Shown: positions 27,073 to 36,369, numbered from the stretch's first letter. The stretch is DNA of 64,000 bases from Paenibacillus antibioticophila (GCF_000455265.1 NZ_HG005139.1:2201679-2265678), one strand, 5' to 3'. A program made the numbers and translations. The notes: generated by a model from the letters alone, not told the origin.

Positions 27073-27175
27073 GCTCTCGCCTCCTCCATGTCCTCCCCAA
27101 CAGTTTATGAGGTGTTCACGAAAAAGGTCCTGGGCGGTTGCGGATTGTCTACATCGGTAGTTCAACTTACATAGC

Positions 27176-28216
27176 TCAGCTGTGCCACTGCTCCCAGGTT
27201 TCGATCGACATCATTTCCATTTCGGTCTTGCGATCCCGTCCCATCAAGGCTTCAACCGCTGTCTTCGGGTTCATTCCCTCGAACAACACGTGATACAATT
27301 GACTCGCGATCGGCATTTGCACCTGGTACTTCTCGGAGATCGTATGTGCAGCTTTGGTGGTACGAATTCCTTCCACGACCATCCCCATCGACGAGAGCAC
27401 CTCATCCAGCGGTGTCCCCTCGCCAAGCATGAATCCGGCCCTCCAGTTCCGGCTGTGCTTACTTGTTGCCGTTACGACAAGGTCACCTACTCCGGCTAGC
27501 CCGGCAAACGTAAGCGGATTGGCCCCCATCTCGACACCGATACGAGTAATTTCGGCCAATCCGCGGGTCAACAGCGCGGCCTTGGCATTATCCCCATACC
27601 CAAGCCCGTCAGACATACCGGCACCCAGTGCGATTATGTTCTTGAATGCTCCGGCAAGCTCTGCCCCCAGCATATCCCGGTTTGTGTAAACACGGAAATA
27701 GGAATGCATGAACAGGTCCTGGGCTTTAGCAGCCTCTTTGTCATCCAATGAAGCAACTACAACCGTGGTCGGGCAGCGCTTGACGACCTCTTCCGCATGG
27801 CTCGGACCGGAGAGAACAACAATCCTGCCCTCTTCACATTCAAGCTCCTCGGAGATGACCGTCGAGATACGCTTCAAGCTTTCTGTCTCGAAGCCTTTAG
27901 TGGCATGGACCACCAGCATGTTCTCGCTCCAATAAGGCTTCAACGAACGAGCAACCTCTCTCGCTGCAGACGAAGGAGCGACTATAACAACAGAGCTGGC
28001 TCCCCGCACCGCCGCCTCCATATCGGTTACAGCAACCAGATTGGACGGGAGTACAACTCCCGGCAAGAAGCGCTCATTCGTATGGCGCTCATTGATCTCC
28101 CGGCACTGTGCTTCATTACGTGTCCAAATATTCACATCGATGCCCTTGTCGGCCAGAACGCTGGCCAGAGCCGTTCCCCAACTGCCTGCAACCAGTACAG
28201 CAGCCTTCTCAGACAA
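27176..28216 (-). CDS. gpsA: NAD(P)H-dependent glycerol-3-phosphate dehydrogenase
   Basis: Makes sn-glycerol-3-phosphate for phospholipids. 346 aa from TTG at 28216, chosen because AAAGGAGG sits 8 bases upstream. Rossmann motif VAGSWGTALASVLA at the N-terminus; catalytic and binding blocks LGAGMSDGLGYGDNAKAAL and LAGVGDLVVTATSKHSRNW. Overlaps plsY by 8 bases; the two enzymes act in sequence on G3P. Confidence 0.96.
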   Translation of the reverse strand: MSEKAAVLVAGSWGTALASVLADKGIDVNIWTRNEAQCREINERHTNERFLPGVVLPSNLVAVTDMEAAVRGASSVVIVAPSSAAREVARSLKPYWSENMLVVHATKGFETESLKRISTVISEELECEEGRIVVLSGPSHAEEVVKRCPTTVVVASLDDKEAAKAQDLFMHSYFRVYTNRDMLGAELAGAFKNIIALGAGMSDGLGYGDNAKAALLTRGLAEITRIGVEMGANPLTFAGLAGVGDLVVTATSKHSRNWRAGFMLGEGTPLDEVLSSMGMVVEGIRTTKAAHTISEKYQVQMPIASQLYHVLFEGMNPKTAVEALMGRDRKTEMEMMSIETWEQWHS

Positions 28217-28820
28217 TGCGTGTTCCTCCTTTGGATCCAAGTTTGTTCTCTTTGCCTTGAATGATCTTCACAATATTTGAGCGATGCCGCCAGAAGGCGA
28301 ACAGACAGATGACGAGACTCGCCCAGAAATAAGCGCCGAACTCGCCGCTAATCAGCAAAAATATCGGTGTTAAGAATACAAAGATCAGGGAACCAAGCGA
28401 AACAAATCTCGTAAAGACGATGGATAGGATCGCGATAATTCCGGCGTAAAACGCTGGAAAAAAAACCAGCGTTGCCAAAACGCCAATGGCCGTAGCAATT
28501 CCTTTTCCGCCGCGAAAGTGGAAATAGACCGGCCAGTTATGGCCAATAATCGCAGCGATACCACTGATTGCAGCGACCCATTCCGAGCCTCCGCCAAGCC
28601 AGCGTCCTATCCAGACGGCTGCGATTCCCTTCAATACATCCAGTGCCAGCACTAAAATGGCCGGACCCTTTCCCAGCACACGCAAGGTATTCGTTGCTCC
28701 GGCATTTCCGCTGCCATGTTGCCGGATATCAATTCCCTTAAGTCCCTTGGCCAACACAACACTGAAGCTGACCGAACCGAGCAAATAACAGGCGATTACA
28801 GCTATGATCGGTAATATCAC
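28209..28820 (-). CDS. plsY: Acyl-phosphate:glycerol-3-phosphate acyltransferase
   Basis: Membrane enzyme acylating G3P from acyl-phosphate. 203 aa with the three PlsY motifs: SGNAGATNTLR (about 37), HNWPVYFHFRGGKGIAT (about 93) and the C-terminal FAFWRHRSNI. Five to seven membrane helices. Start GTG at 28820. Directly downstream of der and coupled to gpsA. Confidence 0.96.
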   Translation of the reverse strand: MILPIIAVIACYLLGSVSFSVVLAKGLKGIDIRQHGSGNAGATNTLRVLGKGPAILVLALDVLKGIAAVWIGRWLGGGSEWVAAISGIAAIIGHNWPVYFHFRGGKGIATAIGVLATLVFFPAFYAGIIAILSIVFTRFVSLGSLIFVFLTPIFLLISGEFGAYFWASLVICLFAFWRHRSNIVKIIQGKENKLGSKGGTRIV

Positions 28821-28835
28821 TTGTGTCCTACTCCC

Positions 28836-30158
28836 CTAACCTTCGTCAGACTTCCGGCGCGTAAACAACCGGATTGGCGTTCCTTCAAAATCAAAGGCAG
28901 CCCGGATTTTGTTCTCCAGGTATCGCTCATATGAGAAGTGCATCAGCTCCGGATCATTCACAAACACCACCATCGTAGGCGGCTTCACCGCTACTTGGGT
29001 TACATAATTGATCCGTAGTCTGCGGCCCTTGTCTGTCGGAGGCGGATTAATGGCAATCGCATCGGACACTACATCATTAAGCAGATGCGTCTGAACCCGC
29101 TTCGTATGTTGATCTGCAACATGCTGAACGACCGGCAAAAGCTTGTGAAGCCGTTGCTTCGTTTTCGCAGAGAGGAACACAACCGGTGCATACGTCATAA
29201 ACAAGAAATGGTCTCTGATCTTCTGTTCGAATTGATGCATTGTTTTGTCGTCCTTTTCGACAACATCCCACTTGTTAACGACAAAAAGCGCAGCCTTGCC
29301 AGCCTCATAGGCATAGCCGGCAATATGCTTGTCCTGCTCAATGATTCCCTCCTCACCATTAATAAGCACAAGCACAACATCAGCACGCTCAATTGCCTTC
29401 ATTGCTCTCATGACACTATATTTCTCCGTGCTCTCGTATACCTTGCCGCGTTTTCTCATTCCGGCTGTGTCAATCAGGACATATTTTTGACCGTCCTTCT
29501 CAAACGGAGTATCGATCGCATCTCTCGTCGTGCCTGCAATATCGCTTACAATGACGCGTTCTTCGCCAAGAATGGCGTTTACAAGCGAGGACTTTCCTAC
29601 ATTCGGACGACCAATCAATGCAACCCGGATTACATCGTCTTCATATTCCACATCCTCCAGCTCCGGCAGGTTATCAGCGATAGCATCCAGAAGATCACCA
29701 ACGCCTGTTCCATGGCTTCCGGACACCCCGATAGGTTCGCCGAATCCGAGATTATAGAATTCATAAATATTATCCATCCGACCGATATTATCGACTTTAT
29801 TGACAGCCACAATAACCGGTTTGCCTGAACGGAACAGCAGCCCGGCAACTTCCTCGTCCGAACCCGTTACCCCCGTCTTGGCATCACACATAAACACAAT
29901 CACATCCGCTTCCTCAATTGCCAGCTCCGCCTGCATGCGGATTGACTTTAGAATCGGCTCCTCATCATCCAATTCAATACCGCCTGTATCGATGATACTA
30001 AAAGGCTTGCCGTTCCATTCCGCGGTGCCATAGATCCGGTCACGCGTGATTCCCGGCTTGTCCTCCACGATGGCCAGACGGTCGCCAATAATCCGGTTAA
30101 ATATCGTGGATTTCCCCACATTCGGCCGGCCGACAATCGCCACAACTGGTCTTGCCAT
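28836..30158 (-). CDS. der: Ribosome biogenesis GTPase Der (EngA)
   Basis: Two tandem GTPase domains and a KH-like C-terminal domain; needed for 50S assembly. 440 aa from ATG 30158 with AAGGAGG seven bases before (a second ATG at 30164 is too close). GRPNVGKST at the start of G1 and GRPNVGKSS at about residue 182 of G2; NKVD and NKWD motifs present. Part of the conserved ypfD-der-plsY-gpsA order. Confidence 0.97.
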   Translation of the reverse strand: MARPVVAIVGRPNVGKSTIFNRIIGDRLAIVEDKPGITRDRIYGTAEWNGKPFSIIDTGGIELDDEEPILKSIRMQAELAIEEADVIVFMCDAKTGVTGSDEEVAGLLFRSGKPVIVAVNKVDNIGRMDNIYEFYNLGFGEPIGVSGSHGTGVGDLLDAIADNLPELEDVEYEDDVIRVALIGRPNVGKSSLVNAILGEERVIVSDIAGTTRDAIDTPFEKDGQKYVLIDTAGMRKRGKVYESTEKYSVMRAMKAIERADVVLVLINGEEGIIEQDKHIAGYAYEAGKAALFVVNKWDVVEKDDKTMHQFEQKIRDHFLFMTYAPVVFLSAKTKQRLHKLLPVVQHVADQHTKRVQTHLLNDVVSDAIAINPPPTDKGRRLRINYVTQVAVKPPTMVVFVNDPELMHFSYERYLENKIRAAFDFEGTPIRLFTRRKSDEG

Positions 30159-30293
30159 GCGCATTCCTCCTTGTTTCGTTCCTCTATCTCATCAACGCAT
30201 TAGCTGTAAGCCTGCATTGCTTTTCATCGAAAACATCATAGCAAAAAAAGCAACCATATGCTAACCGTTTGTAACCAATTCTTCCTAAACAAG

Positions 30294-30329
30294 CAAAATC
30301 GGCGAACCCGCTTCAAGGGGCCGCCGATT
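30294..30329 (-). terminator. Terminator after the rpsA-like gene
   Basis: Minus strand AATCGGCG...CGCCGATT stem with an inner GCCCC/GGGT region, then TTTTG, 20 bases after the stop at 30350. Confidence 0.75.
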
Positions 30330-30349
30330 CATGCTTGCCTTTATCCCGA

Positions 30350-31585
30350 TTACTTGAATTTGCTCAGCTTGTCGCCAAAGCGTTCTCCCAGGGTAATGCT
30401 CAACCCTTGGTTGCTAAGAGACACATTCGGGTTGTCTCCGAGGTCTTCTTTGCGAACGCTGCTTCCCTTGCCAGGCTTTTCACTCTTAGGAGCCGGTTCC
30501 GGAGCATCTTCTGTTTCCTTGATGCTGAGGCTCACGCGCTTCTCACCAGGGTTCACTTCAAGAATCTTCACTTGAACCGTTTGGCCCTCTTTCAGCACTT
30601 CATGCGGAGTACCGATATGTTTATGAGAAATTTGCGAGATATGAACAAGTCCTTCAACGCCTGGTGCAATTTCAACAAATGCGCCGAATGCCACAAGACG
30701 CTTTACTTCACCGGATACGATATCTCCGCTCTTGAAGTTCTCAGCTGCAGTTTCCCAAGGACCTGGAGTAGCCGCTTTAATGCTCAGGCTGATTTTGCCC
30801 TTCTCAGGATCAACCTTAAGCACCTTCACTTTTACCTTGTCGCCTTCGGACAGTACGTCAGCCGGCTTATCGACATGGCTCCAAGCGATTTCGGATACGT
30901 GCACCAGACCGTCAACTCCGCCCACATCAACAAATGCCCCGAATTGGGTAAGACGTTGTACAGTGCCTTCGATGACCTCGCCTTCCTTCAAGCTGCCCAT
31001 AACCTTCAGCTTGTTAGCTTCGAACTCTTCATCGAGGACATCCTTCTGGGACAGGATCACTTTATTGTTCTCCTGATCAATTTCCTTCACCTTCACCCGA
31101 AGGGTGCGTCCTTTATAATCACTGAAGTCTTCAACGAAATGACGTTCTACCATCGAAGCCGGAATGAATCCGCGAACGCCCACATCGGCAACGATGCCGC
31201 CTTTTACCACATCGGCAACCGTAACCTCAAAGGTTTCTTGAGATTCGAATTTCTTCAGCAATTCTTCCCAAGCATTTTCACTGTCAATCGCACGCTTGGA
31301 CAGCACCAGACGCTCTTTATCGTCGTCAATGCTGACAACCTTTGTTTCTACTTCCTGGCCAACTTGTACGACATCAGCCGCGTTGTCCAAATGTACCGAG
31401 GACAGTTCACGAATAGGAATAACGCCGTCGTATTTATATCCAATGCTCACATAAGCTTGGTTATCCTCAATTTTGACGATCGTTCCTTTTACTGTGTCCC
31501 CTTTTTTCAAGGATACGATTTGTTCCAATTCTGCCTGGCTTGCCGCCTCTGCAGCTTCCAATCCGTTCTTCGTTTCTTCCGACAT
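30350..31585 (-). CDS. rpsA: 30S ribosomal protein S1-like protein (YpfD)
   Basis: Four S1 RNA-binding domains in 411 aa, at roughly 25-95, 110-180, 195-265 and 280-350, each with the (I/V)xxFGAFV(D/E)(V/I) or equivalent core and LVH(V/I)S turn. Fewer repeats than the six-domain enterobacterial S1, as is normal in Bacillota. C-terminal tail is Lys/Pro-rich. ATG 31585 with GAGGAGG. Sits between cmk/plsC and der. Confidence 0.93.
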   Translation of the reverse strand: MSEETKNGLEAAEAASQAELEQIVSLKKGDTVKGTIVKIEDNQAYVSIGYKYDGVIPIRELSSVHLDNAADVVQVGQEVETKVVSIDDDKERLVLSKRAIDSENAWEELLKKFESQETFEVTVADVVKGGIVADVGVRGFIPASMVERHFVEDFSDYKGRTLRVKVKEIDQENNKVILSQKDVLDEEFEANKLKVMGSLKEGEVIEGTVQRLTQFGAFVDVGGVDGLVHVSEIAWSHVDKPADVLSEGDKVKVKVLKVDPEKGKISLSIKAATPGPWETAAENFKSGDIVSGEVKRLVAFGAFVEIAPGVEGLVHISQISHKHIGTPHEVLKEGQTVQVKILEVNPGEKRVSLSIKETEDAPEPAPKSEKPGKGSSVRKEDLGDNPNVSLSNQGLSITLGERFGDKLSKFK

Positions 31586-31699
31586 GTGATTACCTCCTCA
31601 ATTCAAAAAAACCATTTATTTAAACCCGCAGAAGCGAAGTTCAAAACAATTTAATCCTATTTTTCCAAGTTTTCATGCCTTCATGCATCAGGCGTTAAA

Positions 31700-32281
31700 T
31701 TATCCTAGTTTTCTGAGCTCCGAGATTTGCGACATAATCTTCTCGGTAGCCTGTTCGGCTGCCTCCGCGCCTTTCAGTTCTTTGAAAGCTTCCAAATCTA
31801 CCGGCGCACCGTAGACAACTCTGGTTTTGCGGAACAATTTATATTGGCCGATTATTGCCACCGGAATGACCGTCGCATCACTGCGGAGCGCGAAGGTTGC
31901 GGCGCCTTTCTTGCCCTCTCCTCCATCATCGCCCTTCTGTCTAGAACCTTCCGGGAAGATCCCCATCACGTGGCCTTCCCGCAAAAGCAGCAAGGAGGTC
32001 TTGATGGATTCCTTGCTGACTCCGCCGCGCTTAACCGGAAAAGCTCCCAATTGACGAATGAGCCAACCGAAACCAACGATGTCGAACAGTTCCTTCTTAG
32101 CCATAAAGTGCACCTTCCGATCCAGCAAGATACCGATCGTCGGAGGATCCAGCAAGCTAATATGGTTGGAGCATAACAGCACTCCTCCCGAAGAAGGAAT
32201 ATTCTCCAGACCCTTGGCTTCCAGTCGGAACAAAATCTTGTAAATTCCACGGAGCAGAGCCCGGCAAATGTTGTAAATCAT
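31700..32281 (-). CDS. plsC: 1-acyl-sn-glycerol-3-phosphate acyltransferase
   Basis: Second acylation of G3P, giving phosphatidic acid. 193 aa. The HX4D motif (NHISLLDP, about 40) and FPEGSRQ (about 114) are intact. One N-terminal hydrophobic helix. The ATG is one base after the cmk stop, so they are co-translated. With plsY and gpsA nearby, much of early phospholipid synthesis is in this region. Confidence 0.95.
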   Translation of the reverse strand: MIYNICRALLRGIYKILFRLEAKGLENIPSSGGVLLCSNHISLLDPPTIGILLDRKVHFMAKKELFDIVGFGWLIRQLGAFPVKRGGVSKESIKTSLLLLREGHVMGIFPEGSRQKGDDGGEGKKGAATFALRSDATVIPVAIIGQYKLFRKTRVVYGAPVDLEAFKELKGAEAAEQATEKIMSQISELRKLG

Positions 32282-32282
32282 C

Positions 32283-32984
32283 CTATTCTCTCACTCTCAC
32301 AAAAGATCTGCACATCGATATGATGACGTTGACAACTTCTTCAAGGTTCAGATTGGTAGTATCCAATAATACCGCATCTTCAGCCTGACGCAACGGAGAT
32401 ATCTCCCGTTCCTGATCTAGACGATCACGTCTTGCCATATCTTGAATCAGTTGCTCCATAGTGATCTGGTCCTGCTCTTTCATTTCATTGAAGCGCCGCC
32501 TTGCCCGCTCCTCTACAGATGCGGTCATAAATACTTTAACCTCCGCATCCGGCAGCACCGTTGTTCCGATATCGCGTCCGTCCATGACAACGCCTTTACG
32601 CAAAGCCATTTGCCTCTGGAGCGCTACCAATCTGCTCCTAAGCCCCTCGACCTGCGCATATCTTGATACTTTGGCGTTGACTTTGATGGATCTGATCTCG
32701 TCTGTAGCATCTTGTCCGTTAATCACTACTCGTTGTCCATCTGGCTCGGGTATTAATTCAATAACCAGATCCGGCAGCATTTGAAGCAGCTTCTCTTCAT
32801 CTTCCGGTTCGATTCCGCGTTGCCCGAAATACCAGGTAGCTGCGCGGTACATGGCTCCAGTATCTACATATACATAAGACAGTCTTTCCGCCACCCTCCG
32901 GGCGATCGTACTTTTACCTGCTCCCGCAGGCCCGTCAATTGCAATGTTGATTCTATCTGTAGATGTCGACGTTGTACTAGCCAA
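32283..32984 (-). CDS. cmk: Cytidylate kinase
   Basis: Phosphorylates CMP/dCMP. 233 aa. P-loop IAIDGPAGAGKST (about 14-26), YVDTGAMYRAATW, and the DGRDIGTTVLPDA and SVEERARRR motifs. Start is TTG at 32984, with AAGGAGG eight bases upstream. Conserved upstream of the S1-like gene. Confidence 0.96.
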   Translation of the reverse strand: MASTTSTSTDRINIAIDGPAGAGKSTIARRVAERLSYVYVDTGAMYRAATWYFGQRGIEPEDEEKLLQMLPDLVIELIPEPDGQRVVINGQDATDEIRSIKVNAKVSRYAQVEGLRSRLVALQRQMALRKGVVMDGRDIGTTVLPDAEVKVFMTASVEERARRRFNEMKEQDQITMEQLIQDMARRDRLDQEREISPLRQAEDAVLLDTTNLNLEEVVNVIISMCRSFVRVRE

Positions 32985-33015
32985 AGGGTAAATCCTCCTT
33001 CAAGACGGTCTCAAT

Positions 33016-33036
33016 AAAAAAGCAGGCTTTGCCTGC
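33016..33036 (-). terminator. Terminator after ypfB
   Basis: Minus strand GCAGGCAAAGCCTGC then TTTTTT. Between ypfB and cmk. Short but perfect stem, nearly the same sequence as the mtrB terminator. Confidence 0.82.
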
Positions 33037-33101
33037 GACGTGAAAATTATACCACATTAAAACCCGGTATGCAAAAGCAGATGTCATAAATTCGTGCAAT
33101 T

Positions 33102-33311
33102 TCAGTGCGCTCCGATGCGTTGAATCGGAACTCCTTCGTGACGGTCTGCGGATGCCAGCACATGCCTCAATGCGGGTACCGAGAGCGCAACCTGACTCAA
33201 CAACAGCAACGCGACAAGCACGATAATCCCTCTCTTGATCCACAGCTCCACCCGGTCCGAGAATGTCAGGAACAACTCCGTATAAGCGTCTGCTTTCTTC
33301 TTGCTATGCAT
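33102..33311 (-). CDS. ypfB: YpfB-like small membrane protein (DUF5359)
   Basis: 69 aa from ATG 33311 (AAGGGGTG upstream). Hydrophilic N-terminus MHSKKKADAYTELFLTFSDR, one membrane helix (about 27-47), short tail ending QRIGAH. Position between motI (ypfA) and cmk and the single-helix layout match B. subtilis YpfB. Function unknown. Confidence 0.75.
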   Translation of the reverse strand: MHSKKKADAYTELFLTFSDRVELWIKRGIIVLVALLLLSQVALSVPALRHVLASADRHEGVPIQRIGAH

Positions 33312-33392
33312 TTGGCGCACCCCTTGTCTCCAAGATGAAGTCATTAATCCTAGCTTATCCAGGGGCATCCAGATCAAATCATATCGGAAGTC

Positions 33393-34046
33393 TTACCGGT
33401 TGCGAAAATCAAATTGCCGCTCGAAACAATAACGGATAATCTTCTGCCGCTCCATATCCGAGATCGTGATGAGCTTCAGCATAACTCGGGTACGACCATT
33501 CTCCAGTTTCTTGGTTCTCACAATCTCCGCCTCAAACGGAGCATGCTCAATCGAGCCATTTTTATAAGGAAGCAGGAGCCAGCAGTACATTTGATCCCCT
33601 TCATTCAGCTTATAGGTTGAGTCGCATAGAAATGATACTCCGCCCCCGCCAACATCGTCCGTGTATGCGACAAATCTCGTATTATCCTTCAGCTTGACAG
33701 CCAGCTCAAGCTCGGCTACAACCCGCAAAAAGTTGCGCCGTTGAACCTTGGTGATGGACTCCTCGCTGGGTTTGCGAATCCGGATCAGATGAATTACATC
33801 CTCGGCGAAGCCGATCACATATGTATTAAAGTAATTTTTCACGCCTTCATCCGTCAAAAAGTAGATGGACAGCTCATCGCCGACAAATAAGCGCTTGATC
33901 CGACCCGTACCGACCTCAATCGGCATTTCTATCAAATAGTACTCATCCTCGATGTCGGCAATCCGGGATTTGCACTCCTTCTTTTCCTCCTTTTTGTTCG
34001 GCGAGGCAACCTGGATATAGACCAAATCATTTATTTTAGGCAGCAA
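33393..34046 (-). CDS. motI: PilZ-domain c-di-GMP receptor, flagellar brake MotI/YpfA type
   Basis: 217 aa from TTG 34046 (AGGAGTGGGG eight bases before), exactly the length of B. subtilis YpfA. N-terminal YcgR-like domain (1-95) then PilZ domain with QRRNFLRV, the RxxxR c-di-GMP contact. The second motif, usually (D/N)xSxxG, reads DVGGGG here with Gly in place of Ser. In B. subtilis the c-di-GMP-bound protein disengages the MotA stator. Ends TetR/accessory patch; core synteny resumes here. Confidence 0.88.
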   Translation of the reverse strand: MLPKINDLVYIQVASPNKKEEKKECKSRIADIEDEYYLIEMPIEVGTGRIKRLFVGDELSIYFLTDEGVKNYFNTYVIGFAEDVIHLIRIRKPSEESITKVQRRNFLRVVAELELAVKLKDNTRFVAYTDDVGGGGVSFLCDSTYKLNEGDQMYCWLLLPYKNGSIEHAPFEAEIVRTKKLENGRTRVMLKLITISDMERQKIIRYCFERQFDFRNR

Positions 34047-34133
34047 CGTTATCCCCACTCCTTGACCAAATCTGACACTATATGATCTGATTATAGCATG
34101 GAGCATAGTATCATGGCGCCAGAATTTTCTTAA

Positions 34134-34248
34134 GAGAGGGGTATCGGGTTTCACCCGCTGTTAGAGTCAGGTTCTGATTGAACTTGTCTTAGGGTAATAA
34201 CCCGAGTCTAAAGGCGGGCCGTAAACTTTGCACCCGATGCCCCTCCCC
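34134..34248. repeat. Imperfect palindromic element (about 115 bp)
   Basis: Outer arms GAGAGGGGTATCGGGTTTC and (reverse complement) GGGGAGGGGCATCGGGTG match at about 15 of 19. Inner arms CCCGCTGTTAGAGTC / CCCGCCTTTAGACTC match at about 12 of 15, around a central GGGTAATAACCC. No coding potential. The layout is that of a small non-autonomous element or a long RNA hairpin. It marks one edge of the accessory patch. Confidence 0.6.
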
Positions 34249-34276
34249 TTAGCAAGCTAGAGGCAAGATTCACCAC

Positions 34277-34786
34277 TCATATCTGCTTCGCAACCTGAGG
34301 CTTCATCTCTTTTTTCAACACAAAGCATCCTTCCTCCGGGTTCTTCGGATTTTTAATTTCAATACAATGAAACCCGCACTTATTGATGTAAAAATGATGA
34401 TTCCTTCTGCTAAAGATAGGAGTTTCCGTATTCCATGTTATGGTGTCGGGATACATGTCCTCTATCTGTTTCCATACCTTTGTTCCAATCCCCTTATTTT
34501 CTACATCAGCATCAAGGAAAATCGTTCCCAAATAGTTCTCGTTGCGGGAATGAATCCAAAGAATAACCCCGCCTATTAATGCCTCATCGTAATAGATTTT
34601 GAATGAAGTACACCCAGGGTGAAATCCCCATTTTCTGAGAAAGCTTCCGTCATCATATCCTGGTGGTCCTCCTGCTTCTTTCCCTAAATGAATCCGAGTA
34701 TCTTCATCAAAGGCTCTTTTCATAATTGGGACAAGTTCTTCAACATCCTGTTCTTCCATCGCTACAAACTTAATTGAATTTGCCAT
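34277..34786 (-). CDS. GNAT-family N-acetyltransferase
   Basis: 169 aa. GNAT fold: acidic start VPIMKRAFDEDTRIH, core strand LIGGVILWIHSRNENYLGTIFLDADVENKGIGTKVWKQIE (the acetyl-CoA Q/RxxGxG/A loop is VENKGIGTK), and C-terminal FYINKCGFH. Substrate unknown. Base composition is AT-richer than the neighbouring core. Part of a three-gene accessory patch between motI and ypeB. Confidence 0.88.
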   Translation of the reverse strand: MANSIKFVAMEEQDVEELVPIMKRAFDEDTRIHLGKEAGGPPGYDDGSFLRKWGFHPGCTSFKIYYDEALIGGVILWIHSRNENYLGTIFLDADVENKGIGTKVWKQIEDMYPDTITWNTETPIFSRRNHHFYINKCGFHCIEIKNPKNPEEGCFVLKKEMKPQVAKQI

Positions 34787-34873
34787 TTCTTATTGATCTC
34801 TCCTCCATGCTTATTTAGAGAAATAATAAGGCCTTACATCACGTCAAAGTCAACCGTTTGCAATTCCATCACT

Positions 34874-35625
34874 TTAATCAATAGTCTCTAAGACAACGGC
34901 CTTGCCAAAATCTTCACTTAATAGAATCTCAATTAATTTAAGCGCCGTGTATTCAGGCGTTTGCAGTCTCCCTTCCTCAGAAAGTCGAACGAATTCATTA
35001 ACATAAGGAAAAAGGTTCTCACTTACTGATCGAATATCCGCTTGTAACTTTGTATCGATCATGCCTGGATACACAGCGACTACTTTTGCAGGGTGTACAA
35101 CAAGCTTTTGTTCAATCTCAATACTCTTTGTAAAAGAGTCAAGACCGGCTTTCGCAGTACTGTAACAGCTTTGTGAGGGTATTAAATATTTTGCAGATGC
35201 TGAGGATATATTTAGAATTCTTTTATCCACATTCAAATTCTTCGTATGTTTTAAATAATTTGACGTTATGATCATCGGTGCCAATAAATTTAAATGGATA
35301 TTCTCGATTATTTCTTCAGTTTCTATCTGTTCAATTGGGCTCACAGGAGTCAACATGGCGGCATATTGATAAGATAGATCGCTTCATCATTGGAACAAAC
35401 CTCAAGATGACGGAAGATGTCTATGAAAAGCTGATCAATACCGCCAATGTTTGTTAAATCATAATTAAAATAATCAATCCTGCAGTTCCTCATCTGAGCT
35501 TGGTCGATAATCTGTTGGTTAGTAGTTCTAGAGATGCATATAAGGTGGTGGTTCTTATCGAGTAACTGATTAGCCAAAGCTTCACCGATTCCTCTTGATG
35601 TACCAGTAATAATAATATGTTTCAA
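34874..35625 (-). pseudogene. Short-chain dehydrogenase/reductase, disrupted by a one-base frameshift
   Basis: The frame from TTG 35625 gives the NAD(P)-binding start MKHIIITGTSRGIGEALANQ and runs to YLIN, then shifts near 35364. The frame 35356-34874 resumes with MLTPVSPIEQ and carries the catalytic SCYSTAKAGLDSF (YxxxK). Restoring a single base in AATATGCC (to AATAATGCC) gives the family's INNAAM motif and one continuous SDR of about 250 aa, similar to YueD-type (benzil) reductases. So it is either a recent pseudogene or a sequence error. Confidence 0.85.
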
Positions 35626-35647
35626 ATTTATCTCTCCTAATAAGCGA

Positions 35648-36241
35648 CTATGTTCTTTCTCGAGTAATAATTCTATTAACGGTCTCTTCCCAAATGATCT
35701 GATAATCCAAATCCATCTTCATCATCTTACATCTGGATAAGTTATCTATAAGCAGGGCAAGAATTTTAGAGCTAACTTCGATTTTTTCAGGCCCAACAAG
35801 ACCCCATTCAGCACCTTTTGACAATAAATCAAAAAAGCCGTTAGTAAAGTCTTGTTGAACTTTCAACAAAGGGGCTCTAAATTGCTCATCACGCTCGGCA
35901 AGCATCGTAAACTCACTTAGTACTCTCAATGTTGAACGATGCTCCTTATCATCACTAGGCAGCATTTTTAATCCGCCTCTTATTAGTGTTTCTACATAAT
36001 TGTCTTCAGTAACAGATTCCGTATCAAAGTAAACAGCGAAATAATGATCTCTAAAAATATAATCGAATGTTCGGGCAATCAACTCTTCTTTTGTAGAAAA
36101 ATGGTAATATATGGAAGATTTAGTTATTCCTACTCTTTTTGAAATCATCCCCAAACTCGTTTTCTCTATCCCGCACTCTGCAAAGAGTTCATATGCTGCT
36201 TGGATGATATGACTAGATGTAATCTCTCTTTTCTTGATGAT
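35648..36241 (-). CDS. TetR-family regulator lacking a standard start codon
   Basis: ATG at 36154 would start inside the DNA-binding domain (SKRVGITKSSIYYHFSTKEEL). In frame upstream, 29 more codons supply the missing first helices (KKREITSSHIIQAAYELFAE). These begin at ATC 36241, with GGGAG seven bases before it, and no ATG, GTG or TTG is available. Full protein would be about 197 aa, normal for TetR. Either a mutated start (ATG to ATC) or rare ATC initiation. Probably regulated the adjacent SDR, itself frameshifted. Confidence 0.8.
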   Translation of the reverse strand: MIKKREITSSHIIQAAYELFAECGIEKTSLGMISKRVGITKSSIYYHFSTKEELIARTFDYIFRDHYFAVYFDTESVTEDNYVETLIRGGLKMLPSDDKEHRSTLRVLSEFTMLAERDEQFRAPLLKVQQDFTNGFFDLLSKGAEWGLVGPEKIEVSSKILALLIDNLSRCKMMKMDLDYQIIWEETVNRIITRERT

Positions 36242-36369
36242 CTTTCAGCTCCCTTCAATTGAATTAAGGCCATTATAAGGAGGATTCTAATGCATTGTCA
36301 ATATTTTAACGACCGATCGTTCAAAAAAAGCCAAGAAGGTATCGCCCATGCCGGGCGCACAACCATGAA

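Noticed and set aside
30335-31654. 439-codon open frame on the plus strand
   Set aside because: Fully antisense to the rpsA-like gene; no ribosome site, no family motif, and the minus-strand frame is clearly the gene.
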